Both the position numbers and the translations under genes were made by a program. Below the pieces are notes generated by a model. That model was given only the letters and a program-made list of their open reading frames with translations, had not been told where the DNA came from and made no database searches. Shown piece after piece: positions 18,441 to 27,305 of a stretch of 64,000 nt of DNA; position 1 is the stretch's first letter, and every line of letters starts with the position of its first letter. Origin of the DNA: Flavihumibacter profundi (GTDB taxonomy: Bacteria > Bacteroidota > Bacteroidia > Chitinophagales > Chitinophagaceae); assembly GCF_020076305.1 (NCBI RefSeq), contig NZ_JAIQXE010000003.1, positions 787,907 through 851,906 on the forward strand. The letters are read 5' to 3'.

Positions 18441-19109
18441 GGTTTTTTCTTAATTAATATATTATATGGTTGACCAAAAATGAGTGGCGAAAATAAGGAA
18501 ATTCGCCATATGAACAAATTGTGGATAATGCCTCAAATTCGCTTCAAATCAGCATTTCAGGCTATATGTCCATCTTATTTAAAAGAATTACCAAATTTTA
18601 TATTCTATTTAATATATATATATTATAAATCTATTGTTCCACGGAAAATTTGAATGGCTTCCTTTAAAAATATAAGACTGTATTAGGTTTTTGCAGTTTT
18701 TTAATAAAAAATATACTTGTGAAACGGGTTTACACAGCGATTTGTGGATTGAATAGATTTTTAGTGGAAAAGGGCGCTTTTTTCATCAGGCGCCCGGGGA
18801 GAATAGTAGAACAAGTTTACCCGCTCCATTAATTCATTTAAGCAAGTCTTAACAACCCTTTATTTATACCTATCAAATTAACAGGTAGGGTCAATATTTT
18901 TTTTACAGTAACTATCTTCCTCCACAACTGTTAATAAACACGGTTTGTTGAATCAGGGCAAGGATATAGTTCTGTTGGATTTTTGTGGATTACTGTGGAT
19001 AAGCAACTAATTTTGACAGTAACAAGCGATTTAAATTTTATTATCCCCATATCCACAGCCCTAATAGTAATAGGTTTATTTTATAAATTATTTATTATAG
19101 TATAATACT
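18441..19109. other. candidate chromosomal replication origin (oriC)
   Basis: A 669-bp non-coding gap between divergent genes. It holds perfect DnaA boxes (TTATCCACA on the minus strand) at 18520-18528 and 18994-19002. One-mismatch boxes lie at 18984-18992 (minus), 19041-19049 and 19049-19057 (plus), and a weaker one at 18743-18751. The cluster at 18984-19057 is dense. A very AT-rich stretch at about 18575-18634, including alternating TA, could serve as the unwinding element. mnmG and two parS-like sites are within 5 kb and dnaN within 7 kb, which is a typical origin neighbourhood. No start site has been mapped, so this is inference from motifs. Confidence 0.7.
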
Positions 19110-20126
19110 ATGGCAGTTATCAACATCGAAGAAGCAAAGTCAAATATTTCCCGGGTAGGTTTCCTGGATATTGAAATTGATCCAACCATGGACCTGTTTC
19201 ATGAAATTGAAAGGTTGAAGAAAGAGAAGAATGCAATTATACTTGCGCATTACTACCAGGAGCCGGATATCCAGGATGTTGCCGATTATATTGGTGATAG
19301 CCTTGGCCTTGCGCAACAGGCCGAAAAGACAACTGCAGATATTATTGTTTTTGCGGGGGTTCACTTTATGGCAGAGACTGCGAAGATTTTGAATCCATCA
19401 AAAAAGGTTTTATTGCCTGATCTCAAAGCTGGTTGTTCACTTGCTGATTCAGCTCCTGCAGACCTTTTCAGTGCATTTAAGCGGCAGCACCCGAACCATA
19501 TTGTGATTTCATATATTAATTGTTCTGCAGATATAAAAGCGCTGAGTGATATCATTTGTACCAGTAGCAATGCAGAAAAAATTATTGAAAGTTTACCTGC
19601 TGACCAGCCTATTATTTTTGCGCCAGATAAGAACCTTGGGGCATACCTTAACAAGAAAACCGGGAGGAATATGGTTTTGTGGAATGGTGCCTGCATGGTT
19701 CATGAAATTTTTAGCCTGGAAAAAATAACAAAGCTGAAAATACGGCACCCGAATGCAAAATTGATTGCTCACCCTGAGTGTGAAGCGCCTTTGTTGCGCA
19801 TTGCGGACTTCATAGGGAGCACAACGCAGCTTTTGAAGTATTCTCAACAGGATAGTGGAAATGAGTTCATTGTTGCGACGGAAACAGGCATTTTACACCA
19901 AATGCAAAAAGCGAGTCCTGGTAAAATATTTATTCCGGCTCCTCCGGATAATAGTTGTGCCTGCAATGATTGTCCGCATATGAAACTGAACACCCTGGAG
20001 AAGTTATATCTCTGCATGGAATACGAAACACCTGAAATTACAATGGAAGAATCTCTCCGGCTTGCGGCAAAGAAACCAATTGACAGAATGTTAGAAATCA
20101 GCAGGGCTGCAGGTTTGGTAGGTTAA
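19110..20126 (+). CDS. nadA: quinolinate synthase
   Basis: A 338-residue NadA, which condenses iminoaspartate with dihydroxyacetone phosphate to quinolinate in NAD synthesis. The three Cys ligands of the [4Fe-4S] cluster are visible in [19 protein letters not shown] and the C-terminal [10 protein letters not shown]. The N-terminal [20 protein letters not shown] segment is characteristic of the family. nadB and nadC are not in the window, but nadD lies 4 kb downstream. It is read away from the candidate origin. Confidence 0.95.
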   Translation: MAVINIEEAKSNISRVGFLDIEIDPTMDLFHEIERLKKEKNAIILAHYYQEPDIQDVADYIGDSLGLAQQAEKTTADIIVFAGVHFMAETAKILNPSKKVLLPDLKAGCSLADSAPADLFSAFKRQHPNHIVISYINCSADIKALSDIICTSSNAEKIIESLPADQPIIFAPDKNLGAYLNKKTGRNMVLWNGACMVHEIFSLEKITKLKIRHPNAKLIAHPECEAPLLRIADFIGSTTQLLKYSQQDSGNEFIVATETGILHQMQKASPGKIFIPAPPDNSCACNDCPHMKLNTLEKLYLCMEYETPEITMEESLRLAAKKPIDRMLEISRAAGLVG

Positions 20127-20161
20127 TCGGGTTTATTGACATATGTTATCGTTTTTTTGTG

Positions 20162-20169
20162 TACCTTTG
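20162..20169 (+). promoter_or_regulatory. promoter -7 box (TACCTTTG)
   Basis: TACCTTTG matches the Bacteroidota -7 consensus TAnnTTTG, with TTGAC about 23 bp upstream as a loose -33. It would start a transcript with a leader of roughly 125 nt ahead of the DEAD-box helicase gene. Confidence 0.5.
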
Positions 20170-20230
20170 CATTTCTGTACATCGCTCCCTCTATTCCGAA
20201 TCCCACACTTCGTTATGGGTTGGTTCGTTT

Positions 20231-20270
20231 GTAAGGCTGGTAAAGTAACAATCCCAATTGTTAGCCTTAC
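20231..20270 (+). promoter_or_regulatory. leader hairpin before the RNA helicase gene
   Basis: Two nested perfect 7-bp stems: GTAAGGC (20231-20237) with GCCTTAC (20264-20270), and TAACAAT (20246-20252) with ATTGTTA (20257-20263), closing a CCCA loop, with an 8-nt bulge on the 5' side only. It ends 26 nt before the chosen TTG start, has no following T-tract, and so looks like an mRNA leader structure rather than a terminator. Confidence 0.5.
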
Positions 20271-20296
20271 CATTTTTATCATTTAAATATTTTGTT

Positions 20297-21433
20297 TTGA
20301 ATTTTTCGCAATTAGCGGTCATTGAGCCTGTTTTAAAGGCACTGACTGATGCTGGTTATACCCAGCCCACCCCTATTCAGGAAAAAGCTATCCCCGTTGT
20401 CCTTGCCAGGAAAGATCTGCTGGCCTGTGCCCAGACAGGTACCGGTAAAACCGCTGGTTTTGCCATACCCGTACTGCAGCTTCTTAAAGAAGATAAAGAA
20501 TCAGGTAAACGCTTTAACGGAATCCAGGTGCTGGTTTTAACGCCCACACGTGAATTGGCTATCCAGGTAGAGGAGAGTTTCAGGAATTATGGCAAGTATC
20601 TCGGTTTTAGCAGCATGACCATTTTTGGTGGTGTTTCCCAGGTACCCCAGGTTCAATCGCTTCAAAGAGGAGTTGACATTTTGATTGCAACTCCAGGCCG
20701 GCTCCTTGATTTATTGGGGCAGAACCTTATTTCGTTGAACCATCTGCGTTATTTTATACTTGATGAAGCTGACCGCATGCTGGACATGGGTTTTGTTCAT
20801 GATGTAAAGCGGGTGTTGAAGGTTATTCCACAGCAAAGGCAATCCTTGTTTTTCTCAGCTACAATGCCTGCCGAAATAAGGCAATTGGCTGATACCATTC
20901 TGAAATCGCCGGTTAGTATTGCGGTTAATCCTGTTTCATCTACCGCAGAATTAATCAGCCAGTTTATGTTCCATGTTGGTAAAGAAGAAAAACGTTTTCT
21001 TTTGATGAACCTGTTGCATAACAGTAATATTGACAATGTGCTTGTTTTTACCCGCACAAAATATGGTGCTGATAAAGTGGCTAAATTCCTGGTTAGGGAA
21101 GGCGTACCTGCTGCTGCCATTCATGGGGATAAATCCCAGGGTGCACGCCAGCAAGCTTTGAATAATTTTAAGGCTGGAAAAATAAGGGTATTAGTCGCTA
21201 CGGATATTGCTGCCCGCGGAATAGATATTGATTCCCTGGCGCACGTTATAAATTTTGACGTTCCGAATGTTGCTGAAACCTACGTTCACCGGATTGGCCG
21301 TACTGGTCGTGCAGGTGCCTCAGGAACAGCCATTTCTTTTTGTGAACCTGAAGAACGTGCCTATGTAAGGGAAATTGAAAAACTGATCGGTAAGAAAATT
21401 CCTATCAGGCAGGCTGGACAGGTAGCTGTTTAA
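20297..21433 (+). CDS. DEAD-box RNA helicase (RhlE type)
   Basis: A 378-residue ATP-dependent RNA helicase. All core motifs are seen: Q motif PTPIQEKAIP, motif I AQTGTGKT, PTRELAIQ, TPGRLLDL, motif II DEAD (FILDEADRMLDMGF), motif III SAT, ATDIAARGIDID and HRIGRTGRAG. The short C-terminal tail fits RhlE-like proteins used in ribosome assembly or RNA decay in the cold. No ATG lies at the expected N-terminus; TTG at 20297 (giving a protein that starts NFSQLAVIEPVLKAL after the initiator) is the best start, with another TTG at 20258 inside the leader hairpin. A terminator follows. Confidence 0.92.
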   Translation: MNFSQLAVIEPVLKALTDAGYTQPTPIQEKAIPVVLARKDLLACAQTGTGKTAGFAIPVLQLLKEDKESGKRFNGIQVLVLTPTRELAIQVEESFRNYGKYLGFSSMTIFGGVSQVPQVQSLQRGVDILIATPGRLLDLLGQNLISLNHLRYFILDEADRMLDMGFVHDVKRVLKVIPQQRQSLFFSATMPAEIRQLADTILKSPVSIAVNPVSSTAELISQFMFHVGKEEKRFLLMNLLHNSNIDNVLVFTRTKYGADKVAKFLVREGVPAAAIHGDKSQGARQQALNNFKAGKIRVLVATDIAARGIDIDSLAHVINFDVPNVAETYVHRIGRTGRAGASGTAISFCEPEERAYVREIEKLIGKKIPIRQAGQVAV

Positions 21434-21463
21434 TCAAAGACTTTTGTAAGTTCTGTTTTATAG

Positions 21464-21492
21464 AAAAGTGAACCATTGGTTCACTTTTTTTA
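21464..21492 (+). terminator. terminator of the RNA helicase gene
   Basis: A perfect 11-bp stem, AAAGTGAACCA (21465-21475) with TGGTTCACTTT (21477-21487), closes on a very short loop and is followed by a T-run. It lies 30 bp after the helicase stop codon; the A-run on the left could also serve the convergent mnmG. Confidence 0.8.
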
Positions 21493-21549
21493 TGTCCTGG
21501 GTTTTCTAAGGGATGATATTTTAGATATAAATAATTGAATAACAAATAC

Positions 21550-23418
21550 TTATCTACCCATATAGACCATCAGGATCTGAACATCGCTGGGATTAATACC
21601 GGAAATCCTGCTGGCTTGTCCAAGTGTTCTCGGGCGGATTCTCTTTAATTTCTCCCTGGCTTCATTACTGATTGCTGCTACTTTAGTGTAGTCAAACTTT
21701 TCAGGGATTTCCAGGCTCTCCATCTGGTTCATCCTGTTTACCAGTTCCTTTTCTTTCTCGATATAGACATCATATTTAAGTTGGACTTCTGCTTGTTCAT
21801 AAGCATTATCCTTCTGGTTAACCAGGTTTTCCTTTAACCTGGGAATTGCCTGGATCAGGTTTTTTAAATTGATATTGGGTCGCAGTAACAATTGTGCTGC
21901 CCTTTGTTTTTGGGTGATCGGGGCTGACTGATTAGTTTCCAGGTAAGCATTTACTTCGCCTGGTTCAATGGCAAACTCCTGTAATAATTTAATGACTTCC
22001 TCTGTATCTGATTTTTTCTTGGTTACATTGTCCATTCTCTCCTGGCTGGCCAATCCCATTTTATAACTTCTTTCAGTAAGCCGCAAATCAGCATTATCCT
22101 GGCGAAGTAAAGTCCTGAATTCTGCGCGGCTGGTAAACATTCTATAAGGCTCTTCGGTGCCTTTGCTAATCAGGTCATCTATTAGTACACCAATATAGGC
22201 ATCACTTCTTTTTAAAATAAAAGGTTCTTCTTCTTTTACTTTTAAGTGTGCATTAATCCCTGCCATTAATCCCTGGCAGGCGGCCTCCTCATAACCGGTA
22301 GTTCCATTAATTTGTCCGGCAAAAAAGAGGTTTTTGATAAGTTTTGTTTCCAGGGAATAAGTTAACTGCGTTGGTGGAAAATAGTCGTATTCAATAGCAT
22401 ACCCTGGCCGGAACATTTTTGCTTGTTCAAATCCCGGAATTGACTGCAGTGCCTTGTATTGTACATCTTCCGGAAGGGAAGTTGAAAAACCATTGACATA
22501 GATTTCCACCGTATTCCAGCCTTCTGGTTCTACGAAAATCTGGTGTCTTTCCCGGTCGGCGAAACGGTTGATTTTGTCTTCAATACTTGGACAGTATCTT
22601 GGACCAACACCTTCTATCCTGCCTGTATACATGGGGCTCCTGTCAAAACCCGTTTTGAGTAATTCATGGGTTTTGGTATTTGTATAGGTAATATGACAAC
22701 TTCTTTGCTGTTCTGGCCGGATAGTCTCAATATCGAGGTAAGAAAACCCTATAATGGTTTCATCACCCGCTTGAGCTTCCATTTTCGAATAATCCAGGCT
22801 TCTGCCATCAATACGGGGTGGGGTTCCTGTTTTTAGCCGGTCTGCTTCAAATCCCAGTTCAACCAGTTGTTCTGTTATTCCGGTTGCTGCTTTTTCAGCG
22901 ACCCGGCCACCGCCAAAGGTTTTTTCACCGATATGTATTATGCCATTCAGGAAGGTACCACTTGTAATTACTACTGCTTTTGATGAAATTTCATGTCCAA
23001 GTCCTGTTATTACCCCGGCCGCAACACCGTTTTTGATGATAAGGCCTTTCACCATATCCTGGTAGAAATCAACATTGGGTGTTTTTTCCAGCATTTCCCG
23101 CCAGGTAGCAGCGAAAAGCATCCTGTCGCTTTGGGCCCTGGGGCTCCACATTGCTGGTCCTTTTGAAAGGTTAAGCATCCGGAACTGAATCATGCTTTTA
23201 TCAGTAACAACACCTGAATATCCACCAAGGGCATCAATTTCCCGTACAATTTGCCCTTTTGCTATACCACCCATGGCTGGATTACAGCTCATTTGGGCTA
23301 TAGTTTGCATATTCATGGTAACTAATAGCACCTTACTACCCATATTGGCAGCAGCGGCAGCAGCCTCACAACCGGCATGGCCAGCACCAACAACAATAAC
23401 ATCGTAAAGAGGAAACAT
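21550..23418 (-). CDS. mnmG: tRNA uridine-34 modification enzyme MnmG (GidA)
   Basis: A 622-residue FAD protein that, with MnmE, adds carboxymethylaminomethyl to wobble U34 of certain tRNAs. The N-terminal dinucleotide-binding motif VVGAGHAGCEAA, the conserved MSCNPAMGGIAKGQIVREID segment, FLNGIIHIGEKTFGGGR, and the C-terminal RPRTLGQASRISGINPSDV helical domain are all present. Length is standard. mnmG is often close to the replication origin, which agrees with the origin candidate 2.4 kb away and the parS-like sites directly upstream of its start. Confidence 0.97.
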   Translation of the reverse strand: MFPLYDVIVVGAGHAGCEAAAAAANMGSKVLLVTMNMQTIAQMSCNPAMGGIAKGQIVREIDALGGYSGVVTDKSMIQFRMLNLSKGPAMWSPRAQSDRMLFAATWREMLEKTPNVDFYQDMVKGLIIKNGVAAGVITGLGHEISSKAVVITSGTFLNGIIHIGEKTFGGGRVAEKAATGITEQLVELGFEADRLKTGTPPRIDGRSLDYSKMEAQAGDETIIGFSYLDIETIRPEQQRSCHITYTNTKTHELLKTGFDRSPMYTGRIEGVGPRYCPSIEDKINRFADRERHQIFVEPEGWNTVEIYVNGFSTSLPEDVQYKALQSIPGFEQAKMFRPGYAIEYDYFPPTQLTYSLETKLIKNLFFAGQINGTTGYEEAACQGLMAGINAHLKVKEEEPFILKRSDAYIGVLIDDLISKGTEEPYRMFTSRAEFRTLLRQDNADLRLTERSYKMGLASQERMDNVTKKKSDTEEVIKLLQEFAIEPGEVNAYLETNQSAPITQKQRAAQLLLRPNINLKNLIQAIPRLKENLVNQKDNAYEQAEVQLKYDVYIEKEKELVNRMNQMESLEIPEKFDYTKVAAISNEAREKLKRIRPRTLGQASRISGINPSDVQILMVYMGR

Positions 23419-23464
23419 CCATTTAATTTAATGGGCAAAAGTACAAAGAGATTAGGAGAACAGC

Positions 23465-23480
23465 TGTTCCACGTGGAACA
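23465..23480. promoter_or_regulatory. parS-like site 1
   Basis: TGTTCCACGTGGAACA, a perfect 16-bp palindrome matching the ParB-binding consensus TGTTnCACGTGnAACA. It lies between the divergently spaced mnmG start and the ybeY end, near the candidate origin. Confidence 0.8.
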
Positions 23481-23511
23481 ATATAAATTGGCAATTTAAA
23501 TTTTGAAGGTT

Positions 23512-23527
23512 TGTTCCACGTGGAACT
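23512..23527. promoter_or_regulatory. parS-like site 2
   Basis: TGTTCCACGTGGAACT, 15 of 16 bases identical to site 1, with centres 47 bp apart. The last two bases overlap the ybeY stop codon. Confidence 0.75.
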
Positions 23528-23969
23528 ATTTGGAAAAATAGGCAGACAAATATTTGTCTTCCATTTTACGCATTAATTTCTCTTCTTCCTGGGTTTTGTC
23601 ACGGTAACCACAAAGATGTAAAGCACCGTGAAAAATGACCCGGTGTAATTCCCGGGTAAAACTTTCCTCCAGGTTCTTAGCGTTATCCCTTATCCTGTCG
23701 ATACTGATATATATTTCACCGGATATGGGGGTACCCGGGTCATTTAGTTCAAAAGTGACGATATCTGTATAGTAATCATGCTGCAGGAAATCCCTGTTTA
23801 TGGCTAATAAATATTCATCGCTACAAAAGATGTAGTTGAGATTGGCAAGTTTTTTCTTTTCCTGTTTGAAAAGCATCTGCAAAAACCCTTTACAGGCATT
23901 TCTGTTGGAGAAATGGAACCCCCCTGCCTGGTAATGAAACTGGATTATATCGGTTGCTTTTTCCATCAT
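23526..23969 (-). CDS. ybeY: endoribonuclease YbeY
   Basis: A 147-residue YbeY, a zinc-dependent endoribonuclease for 16S rRNA 3'-end maturation and ribosome quality control. The metal site HRVIFHGALHLCGYRDK near residues 111-127 has the H-x3-H-x5-H/D form of the family (the third ligand position is Arg-Asp-Lys as in many Bacteroidota members). I chose the start at 23969 (MMEKATD); a longer in-frame reading to 24173 would overlap the divergent feoA-like gene entirely and is not credible. The stop codon overlaps parS-like site 2. Confidence 0.9.
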   Translation of the reverse strand: MMEKATDIIQFHYQAGGFHFSNRNACKGFLQMLFKQEKKKLANLNYIFCSDEYLLAINRDFLQHDYYTDIVTFELNDPGTPISGEIYISIDRIRDNAKNLEESFTRELHRVIFHGALHLCGYRDKTQEEEKLMRKMEDKYLSAYFSK

Positions 23970-24021
23970 TTCCAAAAATCGTAAAACATTCCGAATGCTG
24001 GGACATAGTTTTGAGGGTATT

Positions 24022-24252
24022 ATGATGAAAAGACTGTCAGATATAGGTGTTGGGCATACTGTTGTGATAAAGAGCTTTGAGAATAATGATATTTTCCTGA
24101 AATTAATGGAGATGGGTTGTGTGCCAGGGGAAAAGGTAAGGGTTGAACAGGTGGCCCCGCTTGGGGATCCCATAGCTATAACGGTGTCTGGCTATAATCT
24201 TAGCCTTAGGCTGGATGAAGCCCGGAATATATTTGTTGAAGAAGTTGCCTGA
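24022..24252 (+). CDS. stand-alone FeoA-domain protein
   Basis: A 76-residue SH3-like FeoA domain protein, a small cytosolic partner in ferrous iron uptake by FeoB or, in some species, part of iron regulators. The segment RLSDIGVGHTVVIKSF, then LKLMEMGCVPGEKVRVEQVAPLGDPIAI shows the domain's M/E-x-G-x-x-P-G pattern, and LSLRLDEARNIFVE ends it. The ATG at 24022 is preceded by GAGGG and was preferred over 23995. No feoB is near, so the partner is elsewhere or the protein acts alone. nadD follows after 42 bp. Confidence 0.85.
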   Translation: MMKRLSDIGVGHTVVIKSFENNDIFLKLMEMGCVPGEKVRVEQVAPLGDPIAITVSGYNLSLRLDEARNIFVEEVA

Positions 24253-24294
24253 CCTCTTTTTTTGTGGCTTGCCCAAGGCTTCTTAATTTGAACT

Positions 24295-24864
24295 ATGAAA
24301 ATTGGTTGCTACTTTGGATCTTTTAATCCCATTCATATCGGCCATTGTATAATCGCCAATACCATTGCGAATAACACAGATCTTCACCAGGTTTGGCTGG
24401 TGGTGTCTCCTCAAAACCCCTTCAAACCATCAGCTGGATTATTAAATGAATACCATCGCCTGCACCTGGTTCAGTTGGCAATTGAAGGTATTCCAGCCCT
24501 GAAAGCCAGCAATATTGAATTCCATTTGCCAAAACCATCTTATACTATTGATACCCTCACCTATTTAAAGGAAAAATTTCCTCAGCACCAGTTTGCCGTA
24601 ATCCTGGGTAGCGATGGCCTCCAGAACCTTGACAAGTGGAAGAACGCCTCGGTATTACTGGAGGAATATGATTTTTATGTGTATACAAGGCCGGGCTTCC
24701 CTGTATTGGAACCATTACCCGGACGAATTAAAGTGGTCGATGCACCAATGCTCGATATTTCTGCAACGGCAATCCGGGAAATGATAAAGTCCGGGAAAGA
24801 CATAAAATTCCTGGTACCCGATCCGGTGAAAGAAGAGATTGAAAAAAATGGGTATTATCGCTGA
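24295..24864 (+). CDS. nadD: nicotinate-mononucleotide adenylyltransferase
   Basis: A 189-residue NadD, which makes nicotinic acid adenine dinucleotide from NaMN and ATP. The nucleotidyltransferase motif GSFNPIHIGH is at residues 8-17, PQNPFKP follows near residue 40, and the C-terminal ISATAIREMIKSGKDIKFLVP carries the second ATP signature ISxTxIR. Length is standard. It acts downstream of nadA in the same pathway. Confidence 0.95.
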   Translation: MKIGCYFGSFNPIHIGHCIIANTIANNTDLHQVWLVVSPQNPFKPSAGLLNEYHRLHLVQLAIEGIPALKASNIEFHLPKPSYTIDTLTYLKEKFPQHQFAVILGSDGLQNLDKWKNASVLLEEYDFYVYTRPGFPVLEPLPGRIKVVDAPMLDISATAIREMIKSGKDIKFLVPDPVKEEIEKNGYYR

Positions 24865-24917
24865 TTCATCGATTTTAATAATGGGATAACATTAATAATC
24901 AACCACTTATAATTTTT

Positions 24918-25844
24918 ATGAAGAGGGTTTGCACTTTCATACTGCTGTATTTTGCAATGTTTACAGCAAATTCACAGGGAACTGACCACAAGCTGGAAAA
25001 ACAGGTTCAGGAATTATTGAATGGATTTAACGGCCAGGCAGGTGTTTATATCAAGTATCTCCGTTCCGGGAAATCAGTGGCTATTGCCGCAGATACGATA
25101 TTCCCAACCGCGAGTATGGTCAAAATCCCGATTCTGATCGGAATTATGGATAAAATACAAAAAGGCGAATTGTCTTATCACCAACCCCTTATTTACAGGG
25201 ATTCCTTACTGTATGAAGGGGAAGACATCCTGGGCTCTTTTAAGGATGGTGAGAAAATTGGTTTGGCTAAAGTTATGATGCTGATGATGACTACAAGTGA
25301 TAATACAGCCAGCCTTTGGTTACAGTCACTGGCGGGAACAGGCACCCGTATCAACCAGCTGCTGGATAGCATGGGGTATAAAAATACGCGTGTTAATTCC
25401 AGGACTCCCGGAAGGGAGGAAAACAAGGCATTATTTGGGTGGGGACAAACTACACCACGTGAAATGGTTTCCCTGTTGGAGAAAATTTATCAAAGGGAAA
25501 TGATTAATCCTGCTGTTTCTGACCGAATGCTTAGGGTCATGGGCCGTAATTATTGGGATGAAGAAGCCCTTTCCCAGCTGCCGCCGGAAATTTTTGTGGC
25601 TTGTAAGAATGGTGCGGTGGATGCATCAAGAAGCGAAACCATGCTGGTTATGGCCCCTCATGGCCCATATATTTTTTCTATTATTACAAAAAACCAGAAA
25701 GATACCCGGTGGGATAGTGATAATGAAGGCTGGGTGCTGGCCAGGAAATTATCAAAGCTGCTTTGGAATTATTATGAACCCCGGTCTTCCTGGAAACCGA
25801 TACTGGGAACCGATGGAAATCCCAGCGCAATCCGCAATGACTAG
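24918..25844 (+). CDS. class A beta-lactamase-fold serine hydrolase
   Basis: A 308-residue exported serine hydrolase of the class A beta-lactamase/D-Ala-D-Ala peptidase fold, with a signal peptide ending near residue 20 (FTANSQG). The S-x-x-K motif is ASMVKIP near residue 66 and the SDN motif is TTSDNTASLW near residue 118. The third motif is KNG (CKNGAVDA) instead of the KTG/KSG of most active enzymes. True beta-lactamase activity is therefore uncertain; a related wall-acting hydrolase is possible. It overlaps the convergent dgt gene by 4 bp. Confidence 0.8.
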   Translation: MKRVCTFILLYFAMFTANSQGTDHKLEKQVQELLNGFNGQAGVYIKYLRSGKSVAIAADTIFPTASMVKIPILIGIMDKIQKGELSYHQPLIYRDSLLYEGEDILGSFKDGEKIGLAKVMMLMMTTSDNTASLWLQSLAGTGTRINQLLDSMGYKNTRVNSRTPGREENKALFGWGQTTPREMVSLLEKIYQREMINPAVSDRMLRVMGRNYWDEEALSQLPPEIFVACKNGAVDASRSETMLVMAPHGPYIFSIITKNQKDTRWDSDNEGWVLARKLSKLLWNYYEPRSSWKPILGTDGNPSAIRND

Positions 25845-27217
25845 GTATGTGTTGGCAAGGATATTCCCCTCAGGTTTTTATATAGTTCCATGGCATAGGA
25901 ATCAGTCATGCCCGAAATAAAATCAATGACCGATAGCGCTTTTTCATAATCACTGTCATCTTCCCCCCGGAACTGTTGCGGCAATAATTTTAAAACCTTT
26001 TTTTCCCGGTGTGATGGGGAATGGTGCAGCACAGCAGGAATGAAGGACTGCAATAGGGCACTCATCACTTCATATCCGGCCAGTTCAATTTTTACTACGG
26101 TTTCGTGGTTATAAATTTTCTTAACGGTCACTTTATTGATTTCCTCTAAAGCCTTTATGGATGCAGGTTCTATGCCTTCTATCAAAGAGCGGTTGTATCT
26201 TCCCGTTAGTATATCTTCCCTGTTCCGGATAAACTCCTCCACACAGCTTATGGCCAGGTAATTAATGCATTTTGCCCTTAAATAGGCCAGTTGCTCCCGG
26301 GGGTCATTTTCCAGCTCAGCCAGGGTTTTTCGGATACGGTCCATTTTATCCCAGGGGGAGGTTTCCAATAGCTGCACCAAAAGGTTCACGGCCATATCGG
26401 CTTCTATGATCCCCAACCGGTGTGCATCTTCCCAATCTATTACCCGGTAGCAGATATCATCAGCGGCTTCCACTAAATATACAAAAGGATGCCTCCGGTA
26501 AACGAGGGGCTCAATAGTATCTACCACCATTCCCAGCACGTTGGCTACTTCTGTGAAAGCAGGTTTTTCGGACTGGAAAAACCCATACTTTTTGGTATGG
26601 ATCTGGCCCGGGTCACTGGCAATGGATTCACAGGGATATTTGGCAATGGCCGCCAGCGTGGTATAAGTTAGTTGGTAGCCTCCCTTCTGGCGGTTGGCAT
26701 AATGGTGGGTAAGGATCCTGAACGCATTTGCATTGCCTTCAAAATGGGTAAGGTCCTGCCACTCCGCTGCACTGAAATGCTGCTGGAGGGGTTGTCCGTT
26801 TAATATTGTCCCGGCTTTATCAATAAAATAGGCTGAAATGGCTGCTTCACCAGAATGGCCAAAGGAAGGATTCCCGATATCATGGGCCAGGCAGGCGGCC
26901 GCAATAACACTGGAAAGATCAGCTACATAAAAATGCCTGGAAGCCTCATCCAATGAATCCTTCAACACTTCGGTAAGCCGCTCCCCTACCAGCTTCCCCA
27001 ACGACCGGCCTACACTGGCCACTTCAAGCGAATGGGTAAGCCTGTTATGTACCAAAACAGGTCCGGGTAACGGAAAAACCTGCGTCTTATCCTGCAGGCG
27101 CCTGAATGCTGCTGAAAATATCAGCCGGTCAAAATCGCGTTCATAGGGAGTTCTTGGTGTGGCAGAAATTACGCCCTGTCCAAAGCGCCCATGTGAAAAA
27201 CAGTTGTTCCAGTCCAT
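25841..27217 (-). CDS. dgt: dGTP triphosphohydrolase
   Basis: A 458-residue HD-domain dNTPase that cleaves dGTP to deoxyguanosine and triphosphate. The opening SATPRTPYERDFDRLIFSAA and FRRLQDKTQVFPLPG are characteristic, and the HD metal site is seen as NRLTHSLEV (His) and AHDIGNPSFGHSGE (HD pair), followed later by LVEAADDICYRVIDWEDA with the final Asp. In some bacteria such enzymes also resist phages by depleting dNTPs; nothing here shows that role. It is divergent from addA. Confidence 0.92.
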   Translation of the reverse strand: MDWNNCFSHGRFGQGVISATPRTPYERDFDRLIFSAAFRRLQDKTQVFPLPGPVLVHNRLTHSLEVASVGRSLGKLVGERLTEVLKDSLDEASRHFYVADLSSVIAAACLAHDIGNPSFGHSGEAAISAYFIDKAGTILNGQPLQQHFSAAEWQDLTHFEGNANAFRILTHHYANRQKGGYQLTYTTLAAIAKYPCESIASDPGQIHTKKYGFFQSEKPAFTEVANVLGMVVDTIEPLVYRRHPFVYLVEAADDICYRVIDWEDAHRLGIIEADMAVNLLVQLLETSPWDKMDRIRKTLAELENDPREQLAYLRAKCINYLAISCVEEFIRNREDILTGRYNRSLIEGIEPASIKALEEINKVTVKKIYNHETVVKIELAGYEVMSALLQSFIPAVLHHSPSHREKKVLKLLPQQFRGEDDSDYEKALSVIDFISGMTDSYAMELYKNLRGISLPTHT

Positions 27218-27305
27218 TGTATTGTTCTAAATACCAAAGATGCAAATTGCTGCTGGTAATCTCCTTAAAAAACAGGTAATTTGATTCTTTCCATGTCTTT
27301 TCCTT

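Noticed and set aside
18441..19109. plasmid-type origin or prophage boundary
   Set aside because: The flanking genes are ordinary chromosomal housekeeping genes and the pattern (DnaA boxes, mnmG, parS) fits the chromosomal origin better.
23970..24173. N-terminal extension of YbeY
   Set aside because: The extra 68 residues are the antisense of the FeoA-like gene and do not occur in the family.
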